Positions 1 through 10,584 are shown, counted from the first letter of the stretch. The stretch: DNA of 64,000 nucleotides from Myxococcus fulvus (GCF_900111765.1 NZ_FOIB01000001.1:930001-994000); one strand, 5' to 3'. Notes: generated by a model from the letters alone, not told the origin. Translations and numbers: made by a program.

Positions 1-923
1 AGGGCGGCAACTTCTTCGAGGACCCGCGCGCGCGCAACGTCGTGTGGGACCGCCTCAACCGCAACGACGTGGGCCAGTTCAACTCGCTCGTCTATCCGGA
101 CGCGCAGGACCCGACGAAGGGCCGGCTCACCGCGTGGTACGACGTGCGCGCCACGGCGCTGAACGACGCGCGCGACGTCTTCGTCTACACACCCGCGTCG
201 TATGACGGCCCGGGGTGCCCGTCGCTGCCGGTGATGTACGTGCACGACGGCAACGAGAGCATCACCCGCGAGTCCTTCGTGGACGCGGCGGACTCGCACT
301 ACAAGGCGCGGCCCCAGGACTCGGCGGTGCTCGTGTTCATCGCGCTGCCGAGCCAGGACGTGCGACTGGGGCAGTACACCTTCCCGCCCGCGCTCGCGCC
401 GGGCTGGCCCACGCCTCGGGGTGACGACTACCTGGCCTTCATCGTCAATGACCTGATGCCGCGCGTGGAGTCGGGCCTGCGCGTGAAGACGGGGCCTCAG
501 GAGACGGGCATCTCCGGTGCGTCGCTGGGCGGGCTCATCTCCGTGTACGCGGGCTTCCGCGCCCCGGAGAAGTTCGGCTTCGTGGGCACGCAGTCCGGCA
601 CGCTGTTCTGGCCGCACGACGGTGAGGTGGACCGCAACGACGGCAACGCCATGGTGGTGCGCGCGAGCGCGGACCCGGTGGTGCCGGTGCGCTTCTACGT
701 GGACCACGGCTCACCCTCGGCGGGCTGCACGCGCGACGGCGAGCAGGGCGCGGACGACTGTCAGTCCAACCTCCAGTTCGTCTCCGCGCTGCGCAACAAG
801 GGCTACGGCGTGGTCCATGTGAACGAGGTGAGCGGCGCGCACGACTGGGCCTTCTGGAAGAAGCGTCAGCCGGGGCTCTTGTGCGCGTTCCGCAACACGG
901 ACGCGAAGGAGTGCGGCCTCTAG
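1..923 (+). CDS. Alpha/beta-hydrolase esterase (Fes/esterase D-like), 5' truncated
   Basis: The reading frame is open from base 3, so the true start lies left of the window; a GTG at 42 is in frame but is probably internal. The C-terminal part of an enterochelin-esterase-type serine hydrolase is visible: a VMYVHDGNES stretch, the nucleophile elbow GASLGG (Ser near base 520), and a late His in SGAHDWAFW that would complete the catalytic triad. Two Cys pairs near the C-terminus (GCTRDGEQGADDC, LLCAFRNTDAKEC) could form disulfides, so export is possible, but the N-terminus that would show a signal peptide is missing. The substrate is unknown. A second esterase of the same fold lies at 24162-25226. 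Confidence 0.8.
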   Translation, partial: GGNFFEDPRARNVVWDRLNRNDVGQFNSLVYPDAQDPTKGRLTAWYDVRATALNDARDVFVYTPASYDGPGCPSLPVMYVHDGNESITRESFVDAADSHYKARPQDSAVLVFIALPSQDVRLGQYTFPPALAPGWPTPRGDDYLAFIVNDLMPRVESGLRVKTGPQETGISGASLGGLISVYAGFRAPEKFGFVGTQSGTLFWPHDGEVDRNDGNAMVVRASADPVVPVRFYVDHGSPSAGCTRDGEQGADDCQSNLQFVSALRNKGYGVVHVNEVSGAHDWAFWKKRQPGLLCAFRNTDAKECGL

Positions 924-950
924 GCGCGCGCTCCTTCGAAGCCCCGTCCG

Positions 951-1799
951 CTACAGCTTCGCGGCGATGGCCCGCGCCAGCCGGTGCGGGGCCTCGGCGT
1001 CCAGATTGAGGAAGAGGGCGGGCTCGGTGACCTCCACCTCCTGGAGCCGGGTGACGCCTTCGTTGTCGGTGGCCACGTCCACGCGGGCGTAGAGCAGCGG
1101 GGCGCCCATGGCCTCGAGCACGCGCTCGGACAGCTTCAGCTCCTTGGCGTCGGGCGCGAAGAGGGTGGGCTCCGCGAAGCCGCGCGGCGCGGACTTCAGC
1201 GTGGGCGGGCGGCGCACCGCGTGGCTGAAGACGCCGTCGAAGAAGATGTAGCTGCGCTCTCCCTCCGACTCGAAGGCCTTCAGGTAGGGCTGCACCATCA
1301 GCTCGCTGGTGGCGGAAAGCCGGGTGACGAGCGCGTTGCCGGCCGCGGCCTCGGCGCGCGGGATGATGTGCGTCTCCACGGCGCCGGCGGACACGGCGGG
1401 CTTGAGGACCAGCGTGTCCCAGCCCCGGGCGCGGGCGACGATTTCGAGGTCCAGGGTGCCCTCGCGCTCCACCCACGCGGTGGGCGTCACGGGGATGCCC
1501 TTCTCCTCCAGCTCGCGCAGGTAGAACTTGTGCGTGTTCCAGCGCAGCACGTCAGCGGGGTTGTGGAGCCTGGTGAGGCGGCCGACCTTCTGGGCCCAGG
1601 CGACGAAGGTGTCGCGGCGCAGGTGGCTGTCCCAGGTGCTGCGCACCACGGCGAGGCGCACGGTGGTGAAGTCCACCGTCGGGTCGTCCCAGACGACGGG
1701 CCGCGCATCCAGGCCCAGCGCGCGGAGCGCGGGGAGCAGGGGGCGCTCGAACTCGGCGAGCTCGGGCATGTCTGAATAGGTGAGGACAGCGACATCCAT
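951..1799 (-). CDS. ATP-grasp domain protein (glutathione synthetase/DcsG-like)
   Basis: 282 residues. The start at 1799 (MDVAVLTYSDMPEL) was chosen because GGAG lies 9 bases upstream; the frame stays open to 1865 but without a better site. ATP-grasp hallmarks are the nucleotide-binding LVLKPAVSAG strand, the YIFFDGVFSHAVRR segment (substrate/ATP lid region) and the C-terminal acidic metal-binding RLQEVEVTEPALFLN. The domain order matches RimK/glutathione-synthetase-like ligases such as the cycloserine enzyme DcsG. Such enzymes join a carboxylate to an amine or thiol through an acyl phosphate, in the cytoplasm. The partner substrate cannot be told. The gene ends 27 bases from the convergent esterase gene. 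Confidence 0.8.
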   Translation of the reverse strand: MDVAVLTYSDMPELAEFERPLLPALRALGLDARPVVWDDPTVDFTTVRLAVVRSTWDSHLRRDTFVAWAQKVGRLTRLHNPADVLRWNTHKFYLRELEEKGIPVTPTAWVEREGTLDLEIVARARGWDTLVLKPAVSAGAVETHIIPRAEAAAGNALVTRLSATSELMVQPYLKAFESEGERSYIFFDGVFSHAVRRPPTLKSAPRGFAEPTLFAPDAKELKLSERVLEAMGAPLLYARVDVATDNEGVTRLQEVEVTEPALFLNLDAEAPHRLARAIAAKL

Positions 1800-2055
1800 G
1801 GTGACGGACTCCAGGTGGGGCACCGCGGGGTGTGGGCGGTGGCCGGGCACGGGCGCCTCGGACAATCGAGGCGGACCGTGCGGCGCGCATCGACACGATA
1901 CGTAGCGCGAGGCCGTCAGGGCAGCAGGAGTTTCGAGGGGGCGCGCACTGTGATGGTCAGCGGCGTGGGGAGGTGTGCCCTGGCTTCACCGCGGGAGCGC
2001 GGAGGGACGCGCGCGCGTGCCCGCATCCTCCATCAAGGCTTCGCGTCCGCGCGCC

Positions 2056-3666
2056 TTACGCCGAGCGCGCGGAGGCTGGTGCGCGCGCGGGGGCCTCGGG
2101 CGAGGCCTGGGCCGCCTTCTCCTGCTGCTGCCGCTCCGAGACCTCGCGCAGGACGCCGGCGAGCAGCGCCTGTCCTCGCGGATACGGCGCGGACTCGCCC
2201 TCGAGCGCCAGCAGCTGCTGCCGCAGGATGGCCCCGCTGGCGGTGCGCTGCTCGGGCCGCTTCTCGAGCAGCCCCATCACCGCCGCGTCCAGCGCGGGCG
2301 GCACCTCCGGATTGAAGCGTGAGGGCGGCAGCACCTCCTGGTCCAGCGTGGCGCGCAAGAGCGCCTCCTGCGTGGAGCCCTGCAGCGCGCGCCGCCCCGT
2401 GAGCGCCTCGTGCAGCGTCAGGCCCAGCGCGAAGAGGTCCGCGCGCCCGTCGAAGGGCCTGCCCGCGGCCTGCTCGGGCGCCATGTAGCCCAGCTTGCCG
2501 CGCACGCTGCCCGCGGCCGTGAGCTGCGAGCGCGCCGAGTCCCGCGCGATGCCGAAGTCCGACAGCTTCACGTCGCCGAAGCGCGACACCAGCACGTTGG
2601 GCGGGTTCAGGTCGCGGTGCACCAGCCGCAGCGGCTGTCCATCCGTGCCCGTGCGCCGGTGCAGGTAGTCGAGCGCCGACGCCAGCTCCGCCCCCAGGAA
2701 CGTCACCGCCGCCACCGGCAGCGGCCTGCGCGAAAGCCCCCGCATCAGCGTGCTCAGCGGCATCCCATCCACGAACTCCATCGCCAGGAAGTACGTGCCC
2801 CCGTGCCGCCCCAGGTCGAAGACCTGCACGATGTTGGGGTGGTTGAGCGACGAGCACAGCTCCGCCTCCCGGCGGAACATGGCGACGAAGTCATCGTCGT
2901 CCGCGAACGAGGGGAGGATGCGCTTGAGGGCCACCTGCTTCTGGAAGCCGCCCTCCGGGCAGTACGTGGCCCGGTACACCTCCGCCATGCCGCCCGCGCC
3001 CACGCGCTCGTGCAGCACGTACTTGCCCATGACCTCCTGCTCGCGCAGCGCGGACAGCGCGCCCCGCGTCAGCTGCAGGAAGTGCCTGGCCAGCGTGGCG
3101 GTGAAGACGCCCGCGGCCACGAAGAAGAAGGCCCGCGTGGCGATGAAGCGCGGCGTCAGCGTGATGAGCGCCGACTCCGGCAGCAGCGGCTGGACGAAGA
3201 GGAAGTAGATGCCCAGGTACTCGGCGGCCACCAGCAGGCCGGCGGCCAGCGCCAGCCGGGGGTTGCTGCGCAACGTGGCCAGCGTAATCAGCGTGGGCCA
3301 GATGACCAGCGTGGGCGCCGTGAGCGCATAGATGGGCCCCTGGAAGCGCAGGTCGAACGCGAGCACCACCGCGGGGATGCTGACCTCGATGGCCACGTTG
3401 AGCCAGGGGATGGCCGGATGGAACGCCCCCGAGCGCAGCACGCGCCACAGCGCCGTGTAGTAGAGCGCCAGCACCGCCGACAACCCCATCAGGGCCTGCG
3501 TCAGCCCCCAGCCCAGCGAGGGGCCCAGCGCCGCCGCCACCACCACCGACGCGCCGGACAGGCCCGCCATGAAGCGCGCCACGGACAGCTCACGTCCCTG
3601 CGCATCGCGTCGTAGGTGTCCGTCGAGGAAGCGGGAGACGGGGCTCGTCAGGGTGTGGGCGGTCAT
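2056..3666 (-). CDS. Membrane Ser/Thr protein kinase with N-terminal multi-TM domain
   Basis: 536 residues. Residues about 32-200 form roughly six hydrophobic segments and end just before the kinase domain. This is the reverse of the usual layout, in which one TM segment follows the kinase. The Hanks-type kinase starts near residue 215: glycine loop [10 protein letters not shown], invariant Lys in QVALKRIL, catalytic HRDLNPPN, and DFGIARD with [15 protein letters not shown] replaces the standard HRDLKPEN; the Lys of that motif is lost but Asp and Asn remain, a variation common in myxobacterial kinases. The C-terminal tail of about 40 residues is Ala/Gln-rich. The protein is expected in the inner membrane with a cytoplasmic kinase. 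It is divergent from the gene at 3850. Confidence 0.88.
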   Translation of the reverse strand: MTAHTLTSPVSRFLDGHLRRDAQGRELSVARFMAGLSGASVVVAAALGPSLGWGLTQALMGLSAVLALYYTALWRVLRSGAFHPAIPWLNVAIEVSIPAVVLAFDLRFQGPIYALTAPTLVIWPTLITLATLRSNPRLALAAGLLVAAEYLGIYFLFVQPLLPESALITLTPRFIATRAFFFVAAGVFTATLARHFLQLTRGALSALREQEVMGKYVLHERVGAGGMAEVYRATYCPEGGFQKQVALKRILPSFADDDDFVAMFRREAELCSSLNHPNIVQVFDLGRHGGTYFLAMEFVDGMPLSTLMRGLSRRPLPVAAVTFLGAELASALDYLHRRTGTDGQPLRLVHRDLNPPNVLVSRFGDVKLSDFGIARDSARSQLTAAGSVRGKLGYMAPEQAAGRPFDGRADLFALGLTLHEALTGRRALQGSTQEALLRATLDQEVLPPSRFNPEVPPALDAAVMGLLEKRPEQRTASGAILRQQLLALEGESAPYPRGQALLAGVLREVSERQQQEKAAQASPEAPARAPASARSA

Positions 3667-3764
3667 CGGCTTCTCAGTCTACAGAAAGGTGGGAAGCGGC
3701 TGCGGGGGTGGCCCCGAACCCCTTGCATTTCGCCAGGGCGGATTGCCCCGGGGACGCCTGTCGC

Positions 3765-3776
3765 TGAAATGTTTCA
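3765..3776. promoter_or_regulatory. TGAAA-TG-TTTCA palindrome between divergent genes
   Basis: This is a perfect 5-2-5 inverted repeat in the 183-base gap between the kinase gene (start 3666) and the lipoprotein gene (start 3850). It is flanked by CCTG on the left and CAGG on the right, which extends the dyad imperfectly. A regulator site is possible, but no partner is identified. Confidence 0.3.
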
Positions 3777-3849
3777 CAGGCTACTCTGCGCGGCGTTTCA
3801 AGTACGTGCTGTCGCGCACCCAGGCGGGTGCCATCAGGAGACCCCCGAG

Positions 3850-6800
3850 ATGCGAATGTCGCCTCGTTCGTTGTTGGCCGCGCTCAGCGCGGTGTTGCTG
3901 TTCCAGGTCGGGTGCTCGCGGGAGGACCCGAAGCCCTGTGAGGGGACGGACTGCACCCAGGCCGCTGTCTGCGGCAACGGGGTCCAGGAGGAAGGGGAGG
4001 CGTGCGACGACGGCAACAAGGTGGGCGGCGACGGCTGTGAGGCGGACTGTACCTCCACGCCCACCCGGCCGCAGGCGGCCTGTGGCAACGGCCGGCTGGA
4101 GGGCGCGGAGGTCTGCGACGACGGCAACCTGACGGGCCAGGACGGCTGTGAGGCGGACTGCTCGCTGACGCTCACGCGGTGCGCGGCGGCGGACGCCCCG
4201 CCCCTGGCGAGCGGCGCCACGTGCGAGGTCTCCAAGCCCGGCAACGGCGCCCGCCTGTTCACGGGCCTGGTGCTCAAGGACGACGAGACGCTGGTGGGCG
4301 GCCAGGTGCTGGTGGACGCCAGCGGCGTCATCACCTGCGCGTCGTGTGACTGCTCCGCGGAGGCGGGCGCCGCCGAGGCCACGCACGTGGCGTGCCCCAC
4401 GGGCGTCATCTCCCCGGGCCTCATCAACACGCACGAGCACGTCACCAAGCAGAACGGGCCGTTCGCCATGACGGACGAGCGCTACGAGCACCGGCTGGAC
4501 TGGGTCGTCGGCCTGGGCAACCACACGCGCATCGCCAACAGCACGCGCTCGGCGGTGGACGCGGTGAGCTACATCGAGCTGCGCCACCTGCTGGCGGGCA
4601 CCACGTCCATCGCGGGCCTGGGCGGCGCCGCGGGCCTGTTGCGCAACGTGGACCAGCCGGTCAGCCGTCTGGAGGGCCTGGACCAGTGGAGCACCGCGTC
4701 CGTGGACTTCCCGCTGGGCAACCGCGAGACGGACATCAAGACCAACACGTGTGACTACGTCAGCATGCCGCGCACCTCGGGCCTGCCGAACCACGGCACG
4801 TACCTGCCGCACCTGGCCGAGGGCATCGGCGAGGAGGCGCTCAACGAGTTCCGCTGCCTGTCGACGGGCATCAACGACGTCATCCAGCCGCGCACGTCCC
4901 TCATCAGCGCGGTGGGCGTGACGGCGAAGGAGATTGCGTTGATGGCGGAGCGGGGCACGGGCCTCATCTGGTCGCCGCGCTCCAACGTCGCGCTGTACGG
5001 CGACACGGCGATGGTGACGGCGTACAAGCGGCTGGGGGTGAACATCGCGCTGGGCACGGACTGGGTGCAGTCGGGCTCCATGAACCTGCTGCGCGAGCTG
5101 AAGTGCGCGGACACGCTCAACACCGTGCAGTTCGACCGGGCCTTCAGCGACGTGGACCTGTGGCGGATGGTGACCAGCCAGGCCGCGGAGGCGGTGGAGA
5201 TGCAGGCCGGGGTGGGTCGCATCGCCCCGGGCAAGCTGGGTGACCTGGCCATCTACTCGCTGCGCACGCACGCCGCCTCTCCGCACCGCGCGGTCATCAG
5301 CGCGGAGGCCGCGGACGTGGTGCTGACGATGCGCGGCGGCAAGGCGCTCTACGGAGACCAGGCGCTGGTGGGCGCGCTCGTGTCCGGCGCGGAGCCGTGT
5401 GACGCGCTGGACGTGTGCGGCAGCGGCAAGACGGTGTGCGTGCAGTCGGAGCTGAAGAAGACGCTGGCCACGCTGGAGGCCGCCAACCCGGAGGCCTACA
5501 AGCTGTTCGCCTGCGGCGTGCCCGAGGGGGAGCCGGTGTGCGTGCCCCGCCGCATCTCCAACAACCCCAGCTTCCCCGCGTCGGTGAAGCGCTCGAACGT
5601 GTACTCCGGCGAGAGCCGCTCGGATGACCCGGACGGCGACGGCCTGAAGGGCAACACCGACAACTGCCCGTTCGTCTTCAACCCCATCCGTCCGATGGAC
5701 GGTGGCAAGCAGGCCGACTCGGACGGCGACGGCGTCGGTGACGCGTGCGACGTGTGCCCGCTGAACGCGAACACGACCACGTGCACCACGTACACCGCGG
5801 GCGACGACGACCACGACGGTCACCCCACGTGGCAGGACAACTGCCCCTACGTGGCCAACCCGGACCAGGCGGACCAGGACGGCGACGGCAACGGTGATGC
5901 GTGCGACGCGTGTGTCTCCGACCCGAACCCGGGCCACCTGGGCTGCTCGGCCGTCTCGGTCCATCAGCTGAAGACGCAGGACGGGGATGGCCGCTATCCG
6001 TGGGTGGGCAAGACGGTGTCGTTCAACGACGTCGTCGTCACGGCGCTGGTGCGCGGCGCGCTGACGGAGATGGGCTTCTGGGTTCAGGTGCACCCGCTGC
6101 CGTCGGGGCTGGGCGTGGAGAACTCGGGCATCTACGTGTACGCGCCCAAGGACGACCTGGTGGTGGGGGACCGGCTGGACATCGTCACGGCGACGCTGAC
6201 CATCTACCAGGGGCTGCCGGAGCTGGTGGACGTGAAGTACCGCAAGCGCGGCGCGGGCAGCGCGCTGCCGACGCCGGTGGCCGTCACCACGGCGGACGTG
6301 CGGACCGGTGGGCCTCGGGCGAAGGCGCTGGAGGGCGTGCTGGTGGACGTGTTCGACGTGACGGTCTCCAGCGGCGTCGACTCCTTCTCGCAGTTCCTGG
6401 TCAACGAGAGCGGGGACCCGGGGCAGGCGGGGCTGATGGTGGATGACTTCGCCTACAGCTACCGGGACCCGGCGGTGGGGACGAAGTACGGCGCGCTGCG
6501 CGGAGTGCTGACGTACATGTTCAGCGACTCGAAGGTGTTGCCGCGCAGCTCGGCGGACCTGATGGCGCCCATGCCGACGCTGACGAGCTTCGGGCCGGGG
6601 GCCTACGTCCGCCTGGGTGGGACGGGCGCGGTGAGCACCTTCCCGCAGGTCCTCACGCTGACGCTGTCGGGCACGTACACGGAGGCCATCGACGTCGCCG
6701 TCACCTCCAGCAACAGCGCCGCGCTGCGCGTGGTCAACGACGTGGTGCGCGTGCCGCGCAACCAGAGCTCGGTGGAGGTGAAGGTGGAGGCCCTGGCGCC

Positions 6801-8364
6801 CGCGGAGAGCGTGGTGCTGACGGCCACGCTGCGCGGAGTGTCGCGGCAGGCCACGGTGCGCGTGCTGGGCCAGGATGAGCAGGCGCTGGTGGCGCGCCTG
6901 TCGCCCGCGGAGGTGACGATGGTGCCGGGCGGCTCGGTGACGTACACGGTGTCGTTGGACCGGCCCGCGGCGGACAACGCGTCCGTGGCGCTGTTCGCGG
7001 CGCCGGAGACGGGGTTCGGCACCTTCACGCCGGCGGTCTCCGTGCCGGTGGCGAAGAACGCGATGCAGACGACGTTCACCTTCACGCTCGACGAGGCGGC
7101 GGCGGGGCCCTCGGGCACGGTGACGGCGGTGGTGGGGACCAGCCAGGCCAGCTCCACGGTGACGGTGGACCTGACGGCGCCCAGGCTCGTGTCGCTGTCG
7201 CCCGCGGGGCCGGTGTCCGTGCGGTACGGCGAGACGCTGGAGTTCCGGGTGACGTTGTCCTCGGCGCCCGCGCAGGACCTGGCGGTGACGTTGGGGGCGG
7301 CGCCGGGGACGGGGGTGACGCGCTACGGCTCGGTGCCGGCCACGGTGACGGTGCCGGCGGGGAGCACGGAGGCCACGTTCCTGTTCACCGCGGACGCGGA
7401 GGGTGAGGGGACGGGCACGGTGACGGCGTCGCTGCTCGGGGTGAGCCGCGCGGCGACCGTGACGGTGACGCCGCCTCCGGCGAAGCTCGCCTCGCTGACG
7501 CCGGCGACGGCGACGGTGTACTTCGGCGCGAAGCAGGGCTTCACGGTGACGTTGGACCGCGCGGCGCAGGCGGGTGGCGCCGTCGTCGAGGTGGCGCTGA
7601 CGCCGGCGACGGGCCTGGGGACGCTCGAGTCCGCGACGGTGACGGTGGCGGAGGGCCAGCGGACCGCGCAGGCCATCTTCACCGCGGGCACCGAGGTGGC
7701 GACGGGGACCTTGAGCGCGACGTACGCGGGCGTGACGCTGACGGCGCAGGTCTCCACGGCGGAGCGCCCCGAGCTGAATCACCTGGTGGTCAACGAGGTC
7801 GACTACGACCAGCGCAGCACGGACACGCGGGAGTTCGTGGAGCTCTTCAACCCGACGCCGGTCGCCGTCTCGCTGGATGGGTTGTTCCTGGTGTACGTGA
7901 ACGGCGGCGTGGCGCAGCCGGTGAGCTACGCGAAGATTGATTTGAAGAGCGTGGGCACGCTGGGGCCGGGCGAGTACCTGGTGGTGGGTCCGGAGGCGGT
8001 GATTGGCGCGCTTCGTGACCTGCCGGGCGTGAAGGTGCTGCTGTCGACGACGTCCATCCAGAATGGTGGCACGGCGAGCAGCCCCTCGGCGGACGCGGTG
8101 GCCCTCTACGACAGTCTCCAGGACTCGATTGTGGACTCGATGTCGTATGAGGGCCCGGTGATGCAGGCGAGCATCAGCGGTTCACAGAAGCGGTTCGACC
8201 TGCAGGAGGGGCCGCGGAGCACCGTGGGCCTGGTGGACATCGACACGGTGGAGGGCTCGCTGTCGCGGATTCCGAACGGCTCGGACACGGACGACAACGT
8301 GGAGGACTTCCGGTTCACCACGCAGCTGACGCCGGGTGCGCCGAACGTGCTCGTCGCGCCCTGA
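3850..8364 (+). CDS. Mosaic secreted lipoprotein: Cys-rich repeats, amidohydrolase, TSP3 repeats, lamin-tail domain
   Basis: 1504 residues. The start at 3850 follows AGGAG by 9 bases and opens a lipoprotein signal (hydrophobic [15 protein letters not shown]). Domains in order: two Myxococcus-type disulfide repeats of the TIGR02232 kind ([18 protein letters not shown], residues about 37-105); an amidohydrolase domain with the metal-binding HxH in NTHEHV near residue 193 and the late metal Asp in GTDW near 402; thrombospondin type 3-like calcium repeats ([30 protein letters not shown]) near 590-700; several Ig/Calx-beta-like repeats between about 920 and 1300; and a lamin-tail domain from about 1310 ([17 protein letters not shown]). 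It should be exported and anchored by the Cys. The HxH amidohydrolases deaminate or hydrolyse cyclic amides or heterocycles; the substrate here is unknown. There is no MYXO-CTERM tail. Confidence 0.85.
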   Translation: MRMSPRSLLAALSAVLLFQVGCSREDPKPCEGTDCTQAAVCGNGVQEEGEACDDGNKVGGDGCEADCTSTPTRPQAACGNGRLEGAEVCDDGNLTGQDGCEADCSLTLTRCAAADAPPLASGATCEVSKPGNGARLFTGLVLKDDETLVGGQVLVDASGVITCASCDCSAEAGAAEATHVACPTGVISPGLINTHEHVTKQNGPFAMTDERYEHRLDWVVGLGNHTRIANSTRSAVDAVSYIELRHLLAGTTSIAGLGGAAGLLRNVDQPVSRLEGLDQWSTASVDFPLGNRETDIKTNTCDYVSMPRTSGLPNHGTYLPHLAEGIGEEALNEFRCLSTGINDVIQPRTSLISAVGVTAKEIALMAERGTGLIWSPRSNVALYGDTAMVTAYKRLGVNIALGTDWVQSGSMNLLRELKCADTLNTVQFDRAFSDVDLWRMVTSQAAEAVEMQAGVGRIAPGKLGDLAIYSLRTHAASPHRAVISAEAADVVLTMRGGKALYGDQALVGALVSGAEPCDALDVCGSGKTVCVQSELKKTLATLEAANPEAYKLFACGVPEGEPVCVPRRISNNPSFPASVKRSNVYSGESRSDDPDGDGLKGNTDNCPFVFNPIRPMDGGKQADSDGDGVGDACDVCPLNANTTTCTTYTAGDDDHDGHPTWQDNCPYVANPDQADQDGDGNGDACDACVSDPNPGHLGCSAVSVHQLKTQDGDGRYPWVGKTVSFNDVVVTALVRGALTEMGFWVQVHPLPSGLGVENSGIYVYAPKDDLVVGDRLDIVTATLTIYQGLPELVDVKYRKRGAGSALPTPVAVTTADVRTGGPRAKALEGVLVDVFDVTVSSGVDSFSQFLVNESGDPGQAGLMVDDFAYSYRDPAVGTKYGALRGVLTYMFSDSKVLPRSSADLMAPMPTLTSFGPGAYVRLGGTGAVSTFPQVLTLTLSGTYTEAIDVAVTSSNSAALRVVNDVVRVPRNQSSVEVKVEALAPAESVVLTATLRGVSRQATVRVLGQDEQALVARLSPAEVTMVPGGSVTYTVSLDRPAADNASVALFAAPETGFGTFTPAVSVPVAKNAMQTTFTFTLDEAAAGPSGTVTAVVGTSQASSTVTVDLTAPRLVSLSPAGPVSVRYGETLEFRVTLSSAPAQDLAVTLGAAPGTGVTRYGSVPATVTVPAGSTEATFLFTADAEGEGTGTVTASLLGVSRAATVTVTPPPAKLASLTPATATVYFGAKQGFTVTLDRAAQAGGAVVEVALTPATGLGTLESATVTVAEGQRTAQAIFTAGTEVATGTLSATYAGVTLTAQVSTAERPELNHLVVNEVDYDQRSTDTREFVELFNPTPVAVSLDGLFLVYVNGGVAQPVSYAKIDLKSVGTLGPGEYLVVGPEAVIGALRDLPGVKVLLSTTSIQNGGTASSPSADAVALYDSLQDSIVDSMSYEGPVMQASISGSQKRFDLQEGPRSTVGLVDIDTVEGSLSRIPNGSDTDDNVEDFRFTTQLTPGAPNVLVAP

Positions 8365-8392
8365 GGTCGGGGGCGTGAGTCTGGGTTGAGCT

Positions 8393-8425
8393 TCGGGCGG
8401 CTCCCTGTGTCGGGGGGCCGCCCGA
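8393..8425. terminator. Bidirectional hairpin between convergent genes
   Basis: A perfect 9-bp stem (TCGGGCGGC at 8393-8401 with GCCGCCCGA at 8417-8425) with a 15-base loop sits between the stops of the convergent genes ending at 8364 and 8439. There is no clear T-tract, as is usual in such GC-rich genomes. Confidence 0.6.
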
Positions 8426-8438
8426 GTCGTTGCGGGGG

Positions 8439-9095
8439 TCAGCCGCCCTTGCGCGCGAGGGCGCCGTTGGCCAGCAGTCCGTCGAGGGCGGCGGCCATCG
8501 GGTTGTAGTCGAGGGTGGCGCGGAAGAGGTTCTGGTACATGAGCGCGCCCATGTAGCCGCCGAAGATGCCCTGGGCGGCGATGTGGGGGTCGAAGTCCTG
8601 GCGGAACTCACCGGTCTTCTGGCCGTGGCGGAGGATGCCGCCGAGGATGTGGGAGTACAGGCCGAGCTTCTCGCGGATGGCGTCGGCCACGCGCTCATTG
8701 GAGTCGGCCGCCTCGGCGGCGAGCATGCCGAAGAAGATGCCGCACTCGCGATGTTGCCCGAGGAAGTCGTGGGTGCGGCGGGTGAAGGCGAGGAGCTGCT
8801 CGTGGGCGGAGAGGGAGCGGTAGTGGGCGAAGAGGGGCTCGAAGGCGATGACGTAGCGTTGGTGGAGTTCGTCGATGGCGGCGAGGAGCAGGTCTTCCTT
8901 GGCGGGGAAGTGCCAGTACAGGGCGCCGGGCGTCATGTGGATGGCGCGGGCGAGGTCGGCCATGGTGGTGGCGAGGAAGCCACGCTTGGCGAACAGGGTG
9001 ATGGCCGCTTCGAGGATGTCCACGCGGGTGCGCGCGGAGCGTTCCTGCTTGAGCTCTCGTTTCGCTGGTTCCTTGCCCATGGCGGCGAAAACCAT
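8439..9095 (-). CDS. TetR/AcrR-family transcriptional regulator
   Basis: 218 residues. The N-terminal TetR DNA-binding domain is clear: TRVDILEAAITLFAKRG, then the helix-turn-helix MADLARAIHMTPGALYWHF with the usual conserved YWHF and the KEDLLLAAIDE helix. The C-terminal ligand domain carries HRECGIFFGMLAAEA and GQKTGEFR, typical of TetR proteins with a TetR_C domain. Two in-frame starts are possible (9095, or 9080 at MGKEP); neither has a strong ribosome site. It most likely represses a nearby or distant efflux or enzyme gene and is released by a small ligand. No target is obvious among its neighbours. Confidence 0.88.
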   Translation of the reverse strand: MVFAAMGKEPAKRELKQERSARTRVDILEAAITLFAKRGFLATTMADLARAIHMTPGALYWHFPAKEDLLLAAIDELHQRYVIAFEPLFAHYRSLSAHEQLLAFTRRTHDFLGQHRECGIFFGMLAAEAADSNERVADAIREKLGLYSHILGGILRHGQKTGEFRQDFDPHIAAQGIFGGYMGALMYQNLFRATLDYNPMAAALDGLLANGALARKGG

Positions 9096-9147
9096 ACCGC
9101 GAGGGTCTCAGGCCACCAGCGTTACCGTGTGGATTTCGGGCGGAACG

Positions 9148-9861
9148 CTAACGGGTGGGCAGCTCGTGGAAGGTGAGGCCGGACAACTCCAGGCGCTGCA
9201 CGGCGTCCATGAAGCGCTCGGTGACGACGCTCACCGTCGCGAAGTTGCCCACCCGGAACAGGTCCAGGTCCGAGGGCAGTGAGGCTGCGTCCAGGATGGG
9301 GTCATCCGGGAGGCGGAAGTACCTGTGGCCACACAGTTCGCACGGAGGGGGCACATCCGGAGGGATGCAGTCCGGGTGCAGTTGGCCATGGGGCTCGAGT
9401 TGGAGCTCCAGGAGTTCCGGTGGGTTCTTCTTGCGGAAGCGCAGCTCGGTAGGGCCGCCGAGGAGGCCTCGGATTCCTTCGGCCTGGAGGCGCTCGAAGG
9501 CATCCTTGCGAACGACCCAAGGCAGATTGCCCAAGGATGTGAACGCGCCGAAATCTCCGGACGCTCTGCCCACGAGAGGGCCGAACAGCGTGCCGGGAAG
9601 GAGCAGGGCATTTGGCGGTGCGAGAGGGCGCACCAGCTCTCGGAGCCGTGCGAATTCGGCGAAGGGTTCGGGACGGGCTTTCTCGAACTCGCGGCGCTCC
9701 GGCAGTTGGGACAGGTCTACGGCCGGGTACAGGAGCCCCGCCGTGGCCCAGGTTAGTTTGCAGGTGGGGCAATGGACGCCAGGGAGCTTCCACTTGTGGC
9801 ACGCATCGAAGTCTCCTGTGACGGTTGCCATGTTCTCGCGCAGCCGGAAGTACCGGGTCAT
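9148..9861 (-). CDS. SitI-type double-CXXCG immunity protein
   Basis: 237 residues. It begins with MTRYFRLRE, the usual opening of the Myxococcus double-CXXCG paralog family (TIGR02264), and carries the two defining zinc-ribbon-like pairs CPTC (near residue 31) and CELC (near residue 180). In M. xanthus such proteins are the SitI immunity partners of SitA lipoprotein toxins. The gene lies 13 bases downstream of the SitA-like gene on the same strand, in toxin-then-immunity order. It has no signal peptide, so it should act in the cytoplasm and neutralise the toxin passed between siblings. Which SitI subfamily it belongs to (SitI6 is likely from the partner) is inferred. Confidence 0.8.
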   Translation of the reverse strand: MTRYFRLRENMATVTGDFDACHKWKLPGVHCPTCKLTWATAGLLYPAVDLSQLPERREFEKARPEPFAEFARLRELVRPLAPPNALLLPGTLFGPLVGRASGDFGAFTSLGNLPWVVRKDAFERLQAEGIRGLLGGPTELRFRKKNPPELLELQLEPHGQLHPDCIPPDVPPPCELCGHRYFRLPDDPILDAASLPSDLDLFRVGNFATVSVVTERFMDAVQRLELSGLTFHELPTR

Positions 9862-9874
9862 GCGTCTGAGATTC

Positions 9875-10546
9875 TCATGTACCAGGACGCTGGTAGTAGG
9901 GCCGAATGGGCCCGCCCACCAGTTCGAAGCGGTAGATCAACTCGCCTGCGAATCGAAAAATCTCCGCAGGAGGTGCGTTGGGGCTGTTCGCTTTGAACTG
10001 TCGCCATGCGGTATTCCACGCCCCGCCCTTGCCGGTTCCATCGTGGATGCGTCGGTGGACGTGGAGCGGAATGGGCATGGTGTAGTGATGGATCTTCACC
10101 CCCTGGAGGTCGAACCACTCGGCCAAGTCCGGGGACTGGGGGAAGATGTGGTGCTTCTCCCAACGTCCCTGGGTGAGCTGACGTGAGGGCGGAATGACCT
10201 GGGAGGGTGCGCCGTTCCAGTTGGGGAACGTCATCACCCAGCCCTTGGGGAGCTGCTGCGCGCCTCCCCAGTTCCTCCTCGGCCCGCTGCCCGGAGCCGC
10301 CGCGGCGGCAGGTGGGCGCGAGGGAGGAAACCGCGTCAGCTCGATTGCGCCGGGCGTGCTCTCGCAGGGATAGAACCCACAGGTGTCTCCCAGACACAGC
10401 AGGGTGACGCACTGGTCCTCGCTCGAGGCGTCGCACTCGGTCTCTGCCTCCACCCAGGCCTGCTGTGCCACGGAGGGCGCGACGCTGGCGCAGCCCAGCC
10501 AGGAGACGGCGAACAGCGAAAGGCAGACGGCGAGTCGGGTTCGCAT
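9875..10546 (-). CDS. SitA6-like polymorphic toxin lipoprotein (TIGR02269/DUF2380)
   Basis: 223 residues. A short lipoprotein signal ends at the lipobox Cys in SWLGCAS. A Cys-rich segment follows (CDASSEDQC, LLCLGDTC, YPCES), as in the M. xanthus paralogous lipoprotein family TIGR02269, then a proline/alanine-rich linker (residues about 75-95). The C-terminal domain carries KHHIFPQS, HHYTMPIPLHVHRRIH and GGAWNTAWRQF, a His-rich pattern that resembles HNH/GHH nucleases. Family knowledge: SitA toxins are moved to neighbouring cells by TraA/TraB outer-membrane exchange and kill cells that lack the matching SitI. The immunity gene follows directly. The nuclease activity is inferred from the His motif only. 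Confidence 0.8.
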   Translation of the reverse strand: MRTRLAVCLSLFAVSWLGCASVAPSVAQQAWVEAETECDASSEDQCVTLLCLGDTCGFYPCESTPGAIELTRFPPSRPPAAAAAPGSGPRRNWGGAQQLPKGWVMTFPNWNGAPSQVIPPSRQLTQGRWEKHHIFPQSPDLAEWFDLQGVKIHHYTMPIPLHVHRRIHDGTGKGGAWNTAWRQFKANSPNAPPAEIFRFAGELIYRFELVGGPIRPYYQRPGT

Positions 10547-10584
10547 GGTCAGACAGACCTAGCATCCAGGTCTGTCATGACTTG

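Noticed and set aside
3781..7782. A 1333-codon open frame on the minus strand across the amidohydrolase lipoprotein
   Set aside because: It is rich in Arg/His/Ala, has no domain or start signal, and lies opposite a gene with clear motifs and signal peptide. It is a shadow of high third-position GC.
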